Of a stretch of 64,000 nucleotides of DNA, positions 29,113-37,553 are shown piece after piece. The DNA comes from Pseudopedobacter sp043763845 (GTDB lineage: Bacteria > Bacteroidota > Bacteroidia > Sphingobacteriales > Sphingobacteriaceae): assembly GCA_043763845.1 (NCBI GenBank), contig JAYULE010000185.1, positions 25,017-89,016 on the forward strand, given 5' to 3'. The stretch's first letter is position 1; each line of letters begins with the position of its first letter. Both the position numbers and the translations under genes were made by a program. The notes under the pieces were generated by a model. The model was given only the letters and a program-made list of their open reading frames with translations. It searched no databases and was not told where the DNA came from.

Positions 29113-31971
29113 ATGTGGAAAAATTTAAATAGCATCATACAACAATTAGGCACTGCACTTAGAATAAGTGTTGGTAAAGACACACCTATAAACATTTACT
29201 CGAAGGAGCAGGTAGACGACCTCATTACTACTGGTTCAACTGATATATCTGAACAACTTGAACTTAAAGTAGATAAAGTTACTAACAAAAATTTAATCTT
29301 AGATTCTGATATAACCAAACTTGCTGGCATAGAAGCAGGTGCAGAGGTAAATATAAATGCAGATTGGAATGCCACAAGTGGAGATGCTCAAATATTAAAT
29401 AAACCAATCATACCTTCAATAGTTGGTTTAGCTACAAATTCTTATGTGGATACTAAACTTGGTTCGTATGTTAGTAAAACATTACCTGATACTATTACCG
29501 CATTAAAAACACTTACTAATGGCATTGATGTTAGTTCAGCTAATGGAAATATTTTAAATGTAAATACACAGGGAGTTTATATAGGTAATGTACCTTTTAC
29601 TCCTCTTTCAGCAAGTTTTAGTACCTTATCTAGGACGTTAAAATCAGCTACTAACCCAACAATCCCTTTAGATAGGGGGTTTGTTAACCAACAAAATATA
29701 ACACTAAACAGTTCGGCTACTATTTTTCCAGCTATTGATTGTGGGTTTAATGCTACAGCTGTTATAAATAGTTCAAATTTAGGAGGGCCTACGGGTACAT
29801 CAACTATTATAGGTCTACGCAATTCAGTATCTTTGTCACAAGAATCAGTACCTTATACCAATGCAATATTTGGTAGTGTATCTCTAGCAGCTAATAGTTC
29901 TGGTAATTCACAAAATTGGACAAATGCTAACATTGCTAGAGGAGGGCTTATTGCTCATTTAGCAAACTTTAGGACATTTGGCACAACTTCAACTGGTACA
30001 ATAAGTAACGCTACAGGTGTTGCATCTGTATTAACTCTTACAGCACCATTGATTACTATCACAAACGCTCAAAATTATGCATCGTTAAACCCAGAGAATA
30101 CATCTACATTTTCTTTAATTAATATGCGAGGTTATGTTGGAGAGGAAATAACAAAAGGTACTAATAACACAAATTTATTATTAGGTACTGGTACAAGTCC
30201 TACAGGCAATTGGAATATATTTTCTAGTTCGTCGTACCCAAATAATTTAGGTAATGCTAATACAAGAGTGGGTAGTTTAACTATATCAAATACCCCTAAC
30301 GTTTCTAGTTCTGCTAATAAAGTTTTAGTAAGAAATGATGCTACAGGCTTAATTGAAACTACTACAGGTAACAGCACAGATGCCAATTTAAGAGATAGGT
30401 CAACCCATACTGGTATACAAGCTATAAACACAATTACGGATTTACAAACTAGCTTAGATGCTAAAGAAAGTATTTCCAATAAAGGTATAGCTAACGGCTA
30501 TGTAGGATTAAACAACAACGTAAAAATAGACACCGCTTATTTTCCTGATAGTATATTAGGAAACTTAAAATACGGAGGTAGTTATAATGGTTCAATAATA
30601 AGTGCATCTGCTGATTTTACAGCTTTAAACGGATTAAACTTACCCACAACTGGGTATGCAGGTGTCTACTTTATTACAACTACATCTTTTACAAGAGCAG
30701 GTACAAACTATGATGTTGGTGATTGGGCAATTCATAACGGCGCAAACAACTATGTAAAAGTTGATAATACGGATGCTGTTACTAGCATACACGGCAGGTT
30801 GGGCAACGTGGTAGCTGTTACTGGTGATTACAATACAGGGCAGATTACAGAGGTAACAAACAAAAAATTTGCTACAGATGCACAACTTGTACAGATAGCT
30901 ACTAATACATCTGAAATAGCTACAAAAGAACCTATCATAAATATATTACCTATCTTAAAGGGTGGTACAGGTTCATCAACAAAAAACTTTGTTGATTTAA
31001 CTACAAACCAACCAACAATAGGAGGGATTAAAGGATTTACATCTCCTATGACTACAAATAAGATTTCTGCTAGTGCTAATCTTACAGCTTCTGGTGATAT
31101 AGTATCAATAGCTGGAGATTTAGGATCATTTATTAACGATACACAAACTGGATTATCGATAATACCTACCGTATCTAATAGTGGTGAGTCAACTAATTCA
31201 AACATGTTATTTGTTTCTCCAACTTATAATCCATCAGTTGGTAGTGGCGGATTACATTATCTGCTTAATATAGGTAAACAAATAACTGGGGCACATAAAG
31301 AATATTTTACTATAAATGATCTGGGGTTTGCTAATTTTAATAAAAACTTAACTATTGGTAATATTGAAGAAAATCAAACAACATTATCACTTACTGGTGG
31401 GATTAATGGAGGATCGTTATTAAGATTAAATAGGTTCAGTAATGGTATCAGTAATGCATATTCATTTTCATTGCCATCAGCAGGATTAAGATTATCAGAT
31501 GCTAGTAACAATAGTGTTGCAACATTTTCAAGTACAGTGCCTGGAGCATTTAATAGTTTATATCTAGGAGAACCTAATAAAACAACAAGTGATGCTAGAC
31601 CTTCAGTACTATCAGCTACTACTTTTACGAATGCTGCCGGAGCAAACGTGGCAGGTCAAGCTTTATATTTGCAAGGAGGATTAGGTGTGGGAACATCAGT
31701 ACCAGGTGATGTTATAGTTTATACAGGTAATTCCGCAGCTACAACAGTTTTACATACAACAACACCAAGATTAACGATTAAAGGTGGTACGGGTGCTGCC
31801 ACTTTTACTAATACGGTAACTTCTACACAATTCAGACTATCCGCTTTAAACATTGCTCCTGCTAGTGCTACTGCAACAGGTACTTTGGGTGAGATAAGAG
31901 TTGTAACAGGGTTTATATATGTTTGTATAGCAACTAATACTTGGGTTCGTACAGCTTTAACAACTTGGTAG
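29113..31971 (+). CDS. Phage tail-fibre-like protein 2
   Basis: A 952-residue protein with tail-fibre signatures: KLAGIEAGAEVNINADW followed by NATSGDAQILNKP near residues 70-100, and later GVYFITTTSFTRAGTNYDVGDW and VTSIHGRLGNVVAVTGDY. Low-complexity Ser/Thr/Asn-rich stretches fill the rest. The C-terminus ends in GFIYVCIATNTWVRTALTTW, a common last strand of trimeric fibre tips. There is no signal peptide or chaperone gene. It follows the first fibre gene after 111 bases in the same orientation. Such proteins bind cell surfaces; the particle they would decorate is not encoded in the window. Confidence 0.7.
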   Translation: MWKNLNSIIQQLGTALRISVGKDTPINIYSKEQVDDLITTGSTDISEQLELKVDKVTNKNLILDSDITKLAGIEAGAEVNINADWNATSGDAQILNKPIIPSIVGLATNSYVDTKLGSYVSKTLPDTITALKTLTNGIDVSSANGNILNVNTQGVYIGNVPFTPLSASFSTLSRTLKSATNPTIPLDRGFVNQQNITLNSSATIFPAIDCGFNATAVINSSNLGGPTGTSTIIGLRNSVSLSQESVPYTNAIFGSVSLAANSSGNSQNWTNANIARGGLIAHLANFRTFGTTSTGTISNATGVASVLTLTAPLITITNAQNYASLNPENTSTFSLINMRGYVGEEITKGTNNTNLLLGTGTSPTGNWNIFSSSSYPNNLGNANTRVGSLTISNTPNVSSSANKVLVRNDATGLIETTTGNSTDANLRDRSTHTGIQAINTITDLQTSLDAKESISNKGIANGYVGLNNNVKIDTAYFPDSILGNLKYGGSYNGSIISASADFTALNGLNLPTTGYAGVYFITTTSFTRAGTNYDVGDWAIHNGANNYVKVDNTDAVTSIHGRLGNVVAVTGDYNTGQITEVTNKKFATDAQLVQIATNTSEIATKEPIINILPILKGGTGSSTKNFVDLTTNQPTIGGIKGFTSPMTTNKISASANLTASGDIVSIAGDLGSFINDTQTGLSIIPTVSNSGESTNSNMLFVSPTYNPSVGSGGLHYLLNIGKQITGAHKEYFTINDLGFANFNKNLTIGNIEENQTTLSLTGGINGGSLLRLNRFSNGISNAYSFSLPSAGLRLSDASNNSVATFSSTVPGAFNSLYLGEPNKTTSDARPSVLSATTFTNAAGANVAGQALYLQGGLGVGTSVPGDVIVYTGNSAATTVLHTTTPRLTIKGGTGAATFTNTVTSTQFRLSALNIAPASATATGTLGEIRVVTGFIYVCIATNTWVRTALTTW

Positions 31972-32184
31972 AATATTCTTTAGTAATCCCCATTTTGGGG
32001 TAGGGTAACAAATTTTGCTCGTTGCCATTGAGCCTAGTATTCATACATCCCCCTTTGGGGGCTAGGGGGTAATTCGATGGCTCGAGGCATAATAAAAAAT
32101 ATTTTTTTAACCCTTACAATAAATCTCAACTTTAAAAGTTAATATCATTGATAAAAATATCCTAACCCTCTAAAAATTAAAACT
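31972..32184. other. Short gap with a C-run/G-run element
   Basis: Near 32049-32070 it carries one copy of the dispersed CCCCCTTTGGGGGCTAGGGGG-type element found at many intergenic sites in this window. Nothing else was recognised. Confidence 0.55.
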
Positions 32185-32916
32185 ATGGCATCAACATCCG
32201 AAACCGGTCACGCAAAAAATGTAGCAAACTTAGAAACTATGATTTCCTATTGCACAGGCTACGGCACAACTTACAAACCCTCAAATCCCGAAATTGCATT
32301 AGCTGCATTAACAACCTTATACAACGATAGCAAAGCAGCTTTAAAATTAGTGAAAACCACCGAAACATCATTTAATGATGTCGAAGGGCAACGAAAATTA
32401 ATTTTTAAATCATTAAAACCATTGTCAACTAAAATTTTCGCTTCATTACAAAGCTCAGGCGTACCCTCAACCGTACTTAACGATGCACAAACAATCAACC
32501 GAAAAATTCAAGGTCAGCGAGCAAATAACACAACCCCAATCACTACTGCCGATGCCCAAATACCAAAAGACAAAATTTCAATATCCCAACAAAGCTACGA
32601 TATGCAAATAGATCATTTCGAAAAGCTGATAGAACTTACACTCACCCAACCCAAATACAGCCCAAACGAAACACCCATAAAAACAACAACCCTTTCCAAT
32701 TACAAAACTCAACTCCAAAACATAAATACAGCTGTAAAAAATGCTTACACACCATATTTCAACGCAATGATAGTAAGAAACAAAAAATTATACGACATTC
32801 AAATAGGCTTAACAAGCAAAGCTAAACTAGTTAAAGCCTACGTCAAATCTATCTATGGGGCATCAAGTCCCGAGTACAAGGGCATCAACAGCTTAAGCTT
32901 TAGAACTATTAAATAA
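32185..32916 (+). CDS. Conserved helical protein of unknown function
   Basis: A 243-residue mostly helical, lysine-rich protein that starts MASTSETGHAKNVANLE. I have a general memory of Bacteroidota proteins with this same start (SETGHAKNVANxxxxISxCTGYGTTY), but none with a known function. There is no signal peptide, membrane segment or catalytic motif. The helices near residues 140-215 could form a bundle or coiled coil. It is the last gene of the accessory island and is followed by a hairpin terminator. Confidence 0.6.
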   Translation: MASTSETGHAKNVANLETMISYCTGYGTTYKPSNPEIALAALTTLYNDSKAALKLVKTTETSFNDVEGQRKLIFKSLKPLSTKIFASLQSSGVPSTVLNDAQTINRKIQGQRANNTTPITTADAQIPKDKISISQQSYDMQIDHFEKLIELTLTQPKYSPNETPIKTTTLSNYKTQLQNINTAVKNAYTPYFNAMIVRNKKLYDIQIGLTSKAKLVKAYVKSIYGASSPEYKGINSLSFRTIK

Positions 32917-32923
32917 TTTATAC

Positions 32924-32957
32924 CTCGCCACAACCCATCGTATCTGGGTGTGGCGAG
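32924..32957 (+). terminator. Terminator of the accessory island
   Basis: CTCGCCAC-A-ACCCA pairs with TGGGT-GTGGCGAG (one bulged A) around a seven-base loop, followed by TTTCTT. It lies eight bases after the stop of the 243-aa gene. Confidence 0.65.
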
Positions 32958-33005
32958 TTTCTTGCTAACAATCCTAATTTTTCCACCTACAAACACCATA
33001 TCACA

Positions 33006-33262
33006 ACCTGTAACCCTAATATTAGCACCTGCTACTTCAATATTACCACCTGCACCCTAATATTGCCACCTGCAACCTTAATATTGCCACCTGCAACGTT
33101 AATTCCCTCCCCTTTGGGGAGTTGGTGGGGACCTGCAATCTTAATGTTGCCACCTGCAACCTTAATGTTGCCACCTGCAACGTTAATTCCCTCCCCTTTG
33201 GGGAGTTGGTGGAGACCTGCAACCTTAATATTACCACCTGCAACCTTAATATTGCAACCTTT
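33006..33262. repeat. 21-bp tandem repeats with a duplicated larger block
   Basis: About ten units of roughly 21 bases around CCACCTGCAACCTTAATATTG occur here. Two larger blocks, each containing CGTTAATTCCCTCCCC and TTTGGGGAGTTGGTGG, interrupt the array at about 33099 and 33183. The array is non-coding and sits between the island terminator and ruvB. Confidence 0.8.
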
Positions 33263-33451
33263 ACAATATAATATTTAACTAACACCTTTCTCCTCCCGTT
33301 CTTCGTACATCCCCCCTTCGGGGGTTAGGGGGAATTTTCACCCGTTGCCCGAAGCCCGAAACTCGCTACCCGCCGCCCGTAGCCCGTTTGGGAAATTCAC
33401 AAATAAAAAAATTCTCCTTGCAAAAAAAATACATTTTATTACCTTCACAAA
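33263..33451. other. Gap before ruvB with simple repeats
   Basis: It contains one dispersed C-run/G-run palindrome (about 33310-33333) and a CCCG-rich irregular repeat (about 33349-33390). No gene. The ruvB promoter should lie in the last 70 bases. Confidence 0.5.
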
Positions 33452-34471
33452 ATGAACGACAACCTAGACCCAAGTTTCGAGAAGCTAAACACTGCCGAAA
33501 AGGAAATTGAGAAGGTATTGCGTCCACAGGTTTTCGAAGATTTTACCGGGCAAGAAAAAATATTAGAAAACCTTAAAATATTTGTGCAAGCAGCCCGCTT
33601 GCGTGGCGAAGCTTTAGACCACGTATTGCTACACGGCCCACCTGGCTTGGGTAAAACCACATTATCAAATATTATTGCCAACGAAATGGGTGTAGGTTTT
33701 AAAGTTACTAGCGGCCCAGTGTTAGATAAACCTGGAGATTTGGCTGGCCTTTTAACCAATTTAGAAACTGGCGATATTCTATTTATCGACGAAATTCACC
33801 GCCTTAGCCCGTTGGTTGAAGAATATTTATATTCGGCAATGGAGGATTTTAAAATTGATATTATGCTGGAATCGGGGCCCAACGCTCGGTCAGTTCAAAT
33901 AAGTTTAAATCCGTTTACGTTAATTGGCGCTACCACACGGTCGGGTTTGCTAACATCCCCGCTAAGGGCTAGATTTGGCATTAACAGCAGATTACAATAT
34001 TACGATGCTAAACTATTAACAACTATTGTTTTACGCTCATCCGAGATATTAAAAACCGAAATTACCGAGGAAGGGGCTTTTGAAATTGCTCGTCGCAGCC
34101 GTGGTACACCACGTATAGCCAATGCGCTTTTAAGACGTACCCGCGATTTTGCTCAAATAAAAGGCAATGGTAAAATTGAAACTTCGATAGCCCGTTATGC
34201 GTTAAATGCTTTAAATGTTGATGAACACGGCTTGGATGAAATGGACAATAAAATACTATCTACCATTATTGATAAATTTAAAGGTGGCCCGGTTGGTTTA
34301 AAAACTATTGCTACTGCTGTTGGCGAAGAAGAAGGAACAATTGAGGAAGTTTACGAACCTTTTTTAATACAAGAAGGTTATTTAATGCGCACATCGCGTG
34401 GGCGTGAAGCTACCGAGGCGGCTTATAAACATTTAGGAAAAATAAAATCTGGAGGCGCAACGCTTTTTTAA
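33452..34471 (+). CDS. ruvB: Holliday junction branch-migration ATPase RuvB
   Basis: A 339-residue AAA+ motor that drives Holliday-junction branch migration with RuvA. Walker A is G62-T70 (GPPGLGKTT), Walker B is at D113-E114 (FIDEIHRL), and sensor/arginine-finger segments follow in GATTRSGLLTSPLRARFG. The C-terminal winged helix contains the typical GLKTIA and EEGTIEEVYEPFL stretches. Length and motifs are standard. It marks the return to core genome after the island. No ruvA or ruvC is adjacent. Confidence 0.97.
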   Translation: MNDNLDPSFEKLNTAEKEIEKVLRPQVFEDFTGQEKILENLKIFVQAARLRGEALDHVLLHGPPGLGKTTLSNIIANEMGVGFKVTSGPVLDKPGDLAGLLTNLETGDILFIDEIHRLSPLVEEYLYSAMEDFKIDIMLESGPNARSVQISLNPFTLIGATTRSGLLTSPLRARFGINSRLQYYDAKLLTTIVLRSSEILKTEITEEGAFEIARRSRGTPRIANALLRRTRDFAQIKGNGKIETSIARYALNALNVDEHGLDEMDNKILSTIIDKFKGGPVGLKTIATAVGEEEGTIEEVYEPFLIQEGYLMRTSRGREATEAAYKHLGKIKSGGATLF

Positions 34472-34498
34472 AATCAATTAAACAATATTATTAAATTT

Positions 34499-35128
34499 AT
34501 GCACAATCACAATTTCGACGTTGATATTACCATTCCGTCATCAAAACAAAAAGTTAAAATCAACAAAGATTTTATTGAAGTTAACAACAAAAAAATATTA
34601 TGCGATAATATTGAAGGCATAAAATATGGTGTTTCTTTGGTAGGAAACAAAAAAAAACCGTCGAACAAAAATTACAGTATCGAAATTAAAAGTACCGATG
34701 GCCAACAATTAGCCATTAATTTTTGTAGCAGTAAAATGGCCGAAGTTTTAGAAGAAGATCATACCTATTACTACATTATGGCTGGTTTATGGCAATATGC
34801 TAAAAAACAATTGGTTAATAAATTAATTGAAACTTTAAACACTCAACAAACATTTACTGTTGGCCAAGTTGAAGTTAGCAACCAAGGTTTTACTATGCCA
34901 TACAAAACTTGGTTTTGGGGCAAAACTAAAACGGGTAAAGTAAATTGGGCTAATAGCACTTATCATTTAGATAAAGGAATACTCAGAATTAGTAGCCGTA
35001 CCGATGGTAAAATCAAAGCCAATTTAAGTATACATAACGATTGGAATGCTGTGGTATTAAATACTTTGTTACACTACTTGTGGCAAGATGGTAGAAAAGA
35101 AAAATTAGCAAAAAGCCAAACAATTTAA
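34499..35128 (+). CDS. Unknown 209-aa protein
   Basis: I do not recognise the family. The protein has 209 residues and no signal peptide or membrane segment. The first half is polar beta strands with many lysines (KQKVKINKDFIEVNNKKIL). The second half holds tryptophan-containing strands (YKTWFWGKTKTGKVNW, LHYLWQDGRKEK). The duplicated pattern of strand, then helix, then strand suggests two copies of a small PH-like fold, which I cannot confirm. It starts 27 bases after ruvB on the same strand and may be co-transcribed. Confidence 0.5.
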   Translation: MHNHNFDVDITIPSSKQKVKINKDFIEVNNKKILCDNIEGIKYGVSLVGNKKKPSNKNYSIEIKSTDGQQLAINFCSSKMAEVLEEDHTYYYIMAGLWQYAKKQLVNKLIETLNTQQTFTVGQVEVSNQGFTMPYKTWFWGKTKTGKVNWANSTYHLDKGILRISSRTDGKIKANLSIHNDWNAVVLNTLLHYLWQDGRKEKLAKSQTI

Positions 35129-35481
35129 AATTTAAAACAAGTTTTAAAATTTCAAGAAATCTCATTTTTTTGGAAAAAACCTAATTTAGCGTTATTAAAA
35201 AACTTGCATAGGAGCTATGTTTACTTTGTTTTTTTATGGTTTTTTTTGGACAAAAAAAATAAAAACATCATTAAATTCAATATTTTGATAAAAAAAAATG
35301 GTTTAAAACCTGTATTTATGGCCTTAAAAGGCGTAAATCAGAGACAGATAAAATTTACAAGCCCCATCGGGGCGTAATACATTAACGAGGGGTGCAGCCC
35401 CTCGAATACAAGGGTGCAGCCCCTCGAATACAGGGGTGCAGCCCCTCGAAGACAGGTATGCCGTCACTAAACACATAAATT
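35129..35481. other. Non-coding left flank of the RAYT gene
   Basis: The first 220 bases or so are AT-rich with no gene. The last part is the left REP-like cluster described separately. Confidence 0.5.
35371..35455. repeat. Left REP-like repeat cluster of the RAYT element
   Basis: It begins with a GCCCCATCGGGGCG hairpin and AATACATTAACGA. Three copies follow of a unit of about 22-23 bases, GGGTGCAGCCCCTCGAATACA, in which GGGG and CCCC words can pair. The right flank of the transposase gene has the same architecture. Confidence 0.8.
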
Positions 35482-35934
35482 ATGGGACAATCATTAGTGA
35501 AAAATTACGTTCATTTGGTTTTTAGTACCAAATATCGTCAACATCTTATATATCCGCCTTACGAGGCCGAATTGCATAGCTACATGGGCGGGATATGTAA
35601 AAGCTTAGAATGCCATCCTATAAAAATTGGCGGTTATACCAATCACGTACATATTTTGTGTATGCTATCTACAAAAATAGCATTAATGAAATTACTTGAA
35701 GAAGTAAAATCGCATTCATCAAAATGGATGAAAACCAAACACGAATCGCTAAAAAACTTTTATTGGCAAGATGGTTACGGAGCTTTTTCGGTAAACCCAA
35801 GCCAAGTAGATATTGTAATTGCCTATATTGCCAACCAACACAAGCACCACGAAAAAAAAACTTTTGAAGATGAATATCGAATTTTTCTTAAAAAATATAA
35901 AGTAGATTATGATGAAAGATATGTTTGGGATTAA
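35482..35934 (+). CDS. REP-associated tyrosine transposase (RAYT, IS200-like Y1)
   Basis: A 150-residue HUH-type single-strand transposase. The metal-binding HUH motif is H55-V56-H57, and the catalytic tyrosine is Y115 in DIVIAYIANQHKHH. Motifs and length fit the IS200/IS605 TnpA superfamily. The presence of palindromic repeat clusters on both sides, and the lack of an accessory tnpB, make it a RAYT. These domesticated enzymes recognise and spread REP hairpins. The coding frame is intact. The gene sits between an unknown gene and gldA. Confidence 0.9.
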   Translation: MGQSLVKNYVHLVFSTKYRQHLIYPPYEAELHSYMGGICKSLECHPIKIGGYTNHVHILCMLSTKIALMKLLEEVKSHSSKWMKTKHESLKNFYWQDGYGAFSVNPSQVDIVIAYIANQHKHHEKKTFEDEYRIFLKKYKVDYDERYVWD

Positions 35935-35965
35935 CTTGTTTCACAGGGCTACACCCTGCGAAGTA

Positions 35966-36099
35966 TATAACGCCCCTTTGGGACTTTTAAAAAATAGCCC
36001 CAAAGGGGCGCAATACGCTAACGAATGGGCGTAAGCCCCTCGATAAACAACTGGGCGTAAGCCCCTCGATAAACAACTGGGCGTATGCCCCTCAAGAAC
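35966..36099. repeat. Right REP-like repeat cluster of the RAYT element
   Basis: A GCCCCTTTGGG/AGCCCCAAAGGGGCG hairpin region is followed by AATACGCTAACGA and three copies of a 26-base unit around TGGGCGTAAGCCCCTCGATA. The order and words match the left cluster with some base changes. The array runs right up to the gldA start codon. Confidence 0.8.
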
Positions 36100-36100
36100 T

Positions 36101-36808
36101 ATGATAAAAACAACCAACCTCACAAAAAACTACGGCAGCCAAATTGCAGTAAACAACATATCGTTTACTGCCCAAGCTGGCAGTGTACTAGGCTTCTTAG
36201 GGCCAAATGGGGCTGGTAAATCTACCACAATGCGTATGCTAACTGGTTATTTAACACAAGTTAGTGGCAAAGTAGAAATTTGTGGTTTTAATACCGAAAC
36301 CCAAAGTTTACAAGCCCGCCAAAACATTGGCTACCTGCCCGAAAACAATCCGCTTTACCCAGAAATGTATGTGAAAGAATTTTTAGATTTTGTAGCAAAC
36401 ATTTATCAAATTAAAAATAAAAAACAACGCATAGCCGAAGTAATCACTTTAACAGGCTTACAAACCGAGCAACACAAAAAAATCTCCCAACTATCAAAGG
36501 GGTATAAACAAAGAGTAGGGTTGGCCCAAGCTATCATCCACAATCCTCAGGTTTTAATTTTAGACGAACCTACATCAGGGCTCGACCCTAACCAATTAAT
36601 AGAAATACGCAGTTTAATAAAAGAACTGGGCAAAAACAAAACCGTAATATTTTCTACCCACATTATGCAAGAAGTTGAAGCAATTTGCGACCGTGTAATC
36701 ATCATTAATAAAGGTAATATTGTAGCCGACGATTTATTGGTAGATTTAATAAGGAAACACGGTGAAAATACCTTAGAACCCGTTTTTGTAAAACTTACCA
36801 AAGTTTAA
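36101..36808 (+). CDS. gldA: Gliding-motility ABC transporter ATPase GldA-like
   Basis: A 235-residue ABC ATPase. Walker A is residues 34-42 (GPNGAGKST), the signature is LSKGY at 131-135, Walker B is VLILDEP at 151-157, and the D-loop is SGLD. It probably energises the GldF-GldG membrane complex, because both genes follow on the same strand with 16 bases and then an overlap. In Flavobacterium the GldA-GldF-GldG complex is needed for gliding. This protein is shorter than the roughly 300-residue GldA, lacking some C-terminal sequence. The start codon lies directly after the REP array. It could instead be a generic ABC-2 ATPase, but context favours GldA. Confidence 0.82.
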   Translation: MIKTTNLTKNYGSQIAVNNISFTAQAGSVLGFLGPNGAGKSTTMRMLTGYLTQVSGKVEICGFNTETQSLQARQNIGYLPENNPLYPEMYVKEFLDFVANIYQIKNKKQRIAEVITLTGLQTEQHKKISQLSKGYKQRVGLAQAIIHNPQVLILDEPTSGLDPNQLIEIRSLIKELGKNKTVIFSTHIMQEVEAICDRVIIINKGNIVADDLLVDLIRKHGENTLEPVFVKLTKV

Positions 36809-36824
36809 AGCTATTAATTAAAAT

Positions 36825-37553
36825 ATGTTTACAGTATATAAAAAAGAGCTTTTTGGTTACCTAAGCTCGCTTGTAGCCTACATTACCATTGTAATTTTTT
36901 TGGTGGTTTTAGGTTTATTTCTTTGGGTTTTCCCCGATACCAGCATACTAGAATATGGCTACGCAGGGCTTGATAGTCTTTTTAGCACCGCTCCTTATTT
37001 ATTTATGTTTTTAATACCGGCCCTAACTATGCGCTTACTTTCCGAAGAAAAAAAAGAAGGCACTTTCGAAATTTTAGCTACCAAACCCTTAACCGATGCG
37101 CAAATAATATTGGGCAAATACCTATCAGCTTTAACCATTGTACTTTTTGCATTGCTACCCACTTTGGTATATTATTATAGCATTTATAATTTAGGAGTTA
37201 CCAAAGGAAATATAGATACTGGTGCCGTAATAGGCTCGTACATAGGCTTATTTTTATTGGGAGGCGTATTTACGGCCATAGGTATTTTTACCTCAAGCAT
37301 TACCAAAAACCAAATTATTGCCTTTGCTATTGCGGTGTTTTTATGCTTTTTCGCTTTTAGCGGATTCGAATCGGCAAGTAAAATACTATCGCTAGAAAAG
37401 TTTGATGACGTTTTACTAAACCTAGGCATCAACCAACATTATCAATCTATAAGTCGTGGCGTGTTAGATACCCGCGATTTGGTTTACTTTTTAAGCACTA
37501 TTGCCATTTTTTTATTGTTAACAAAGTTTATTTTGGGAGGTAGAAAATGGTAA
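36825..37553 (+). CDS. gldF: Gliding-motility ABC permease GldF
   Basis: A 242-residue ABC-2 type permease with about six membrane helices (near residues 12-33, 55-72, 98-120, 134-157, 165-186 and 220-237). The EEKKEGTFEILATKPL loop is diagnostic of the GldF/NosY permease family. It lies between gldA and gldG, and its last seven bases overlap the gldG start. It acts in the inner membrane with GldA and GldG. Confidence 0.9.
   Translation: MFTVYKKELFGYLSSLVAYITIVIFLVVLGLFLWVFPDTSILEYGYAGLDSLFSTAPYLFMFLIPALTMRLLSEEKKEGTFEILATKPLTDAQIILGKYLSALTIVLFALLPTLVYYYSIYNLGVTKGNIDTGAVIGSYIGLFLLGGVFTAIGIFTSSITKNQIIAFAIAVFLCFFAFSGFESASKILSLEKFDDVLLNLGINQHYQSISRGVLDTRDLVYFLSTIAIFLLLTKFILGGRKW

Noticed and set aside
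6060..32916. Intact prophage or complete contractile injection system
   Set aside because: Fibre-like and endolysin-like genes exist, but there is no capsid, portal, terminase, sheath, tube, baseplate, tape-measure or AAA+ gene between 6060 and 32916.
33006..33262. CRISPR array
   Set aside because: Units are directly tandem with near-identical sequence and no unique spacers; no cas gene is present.
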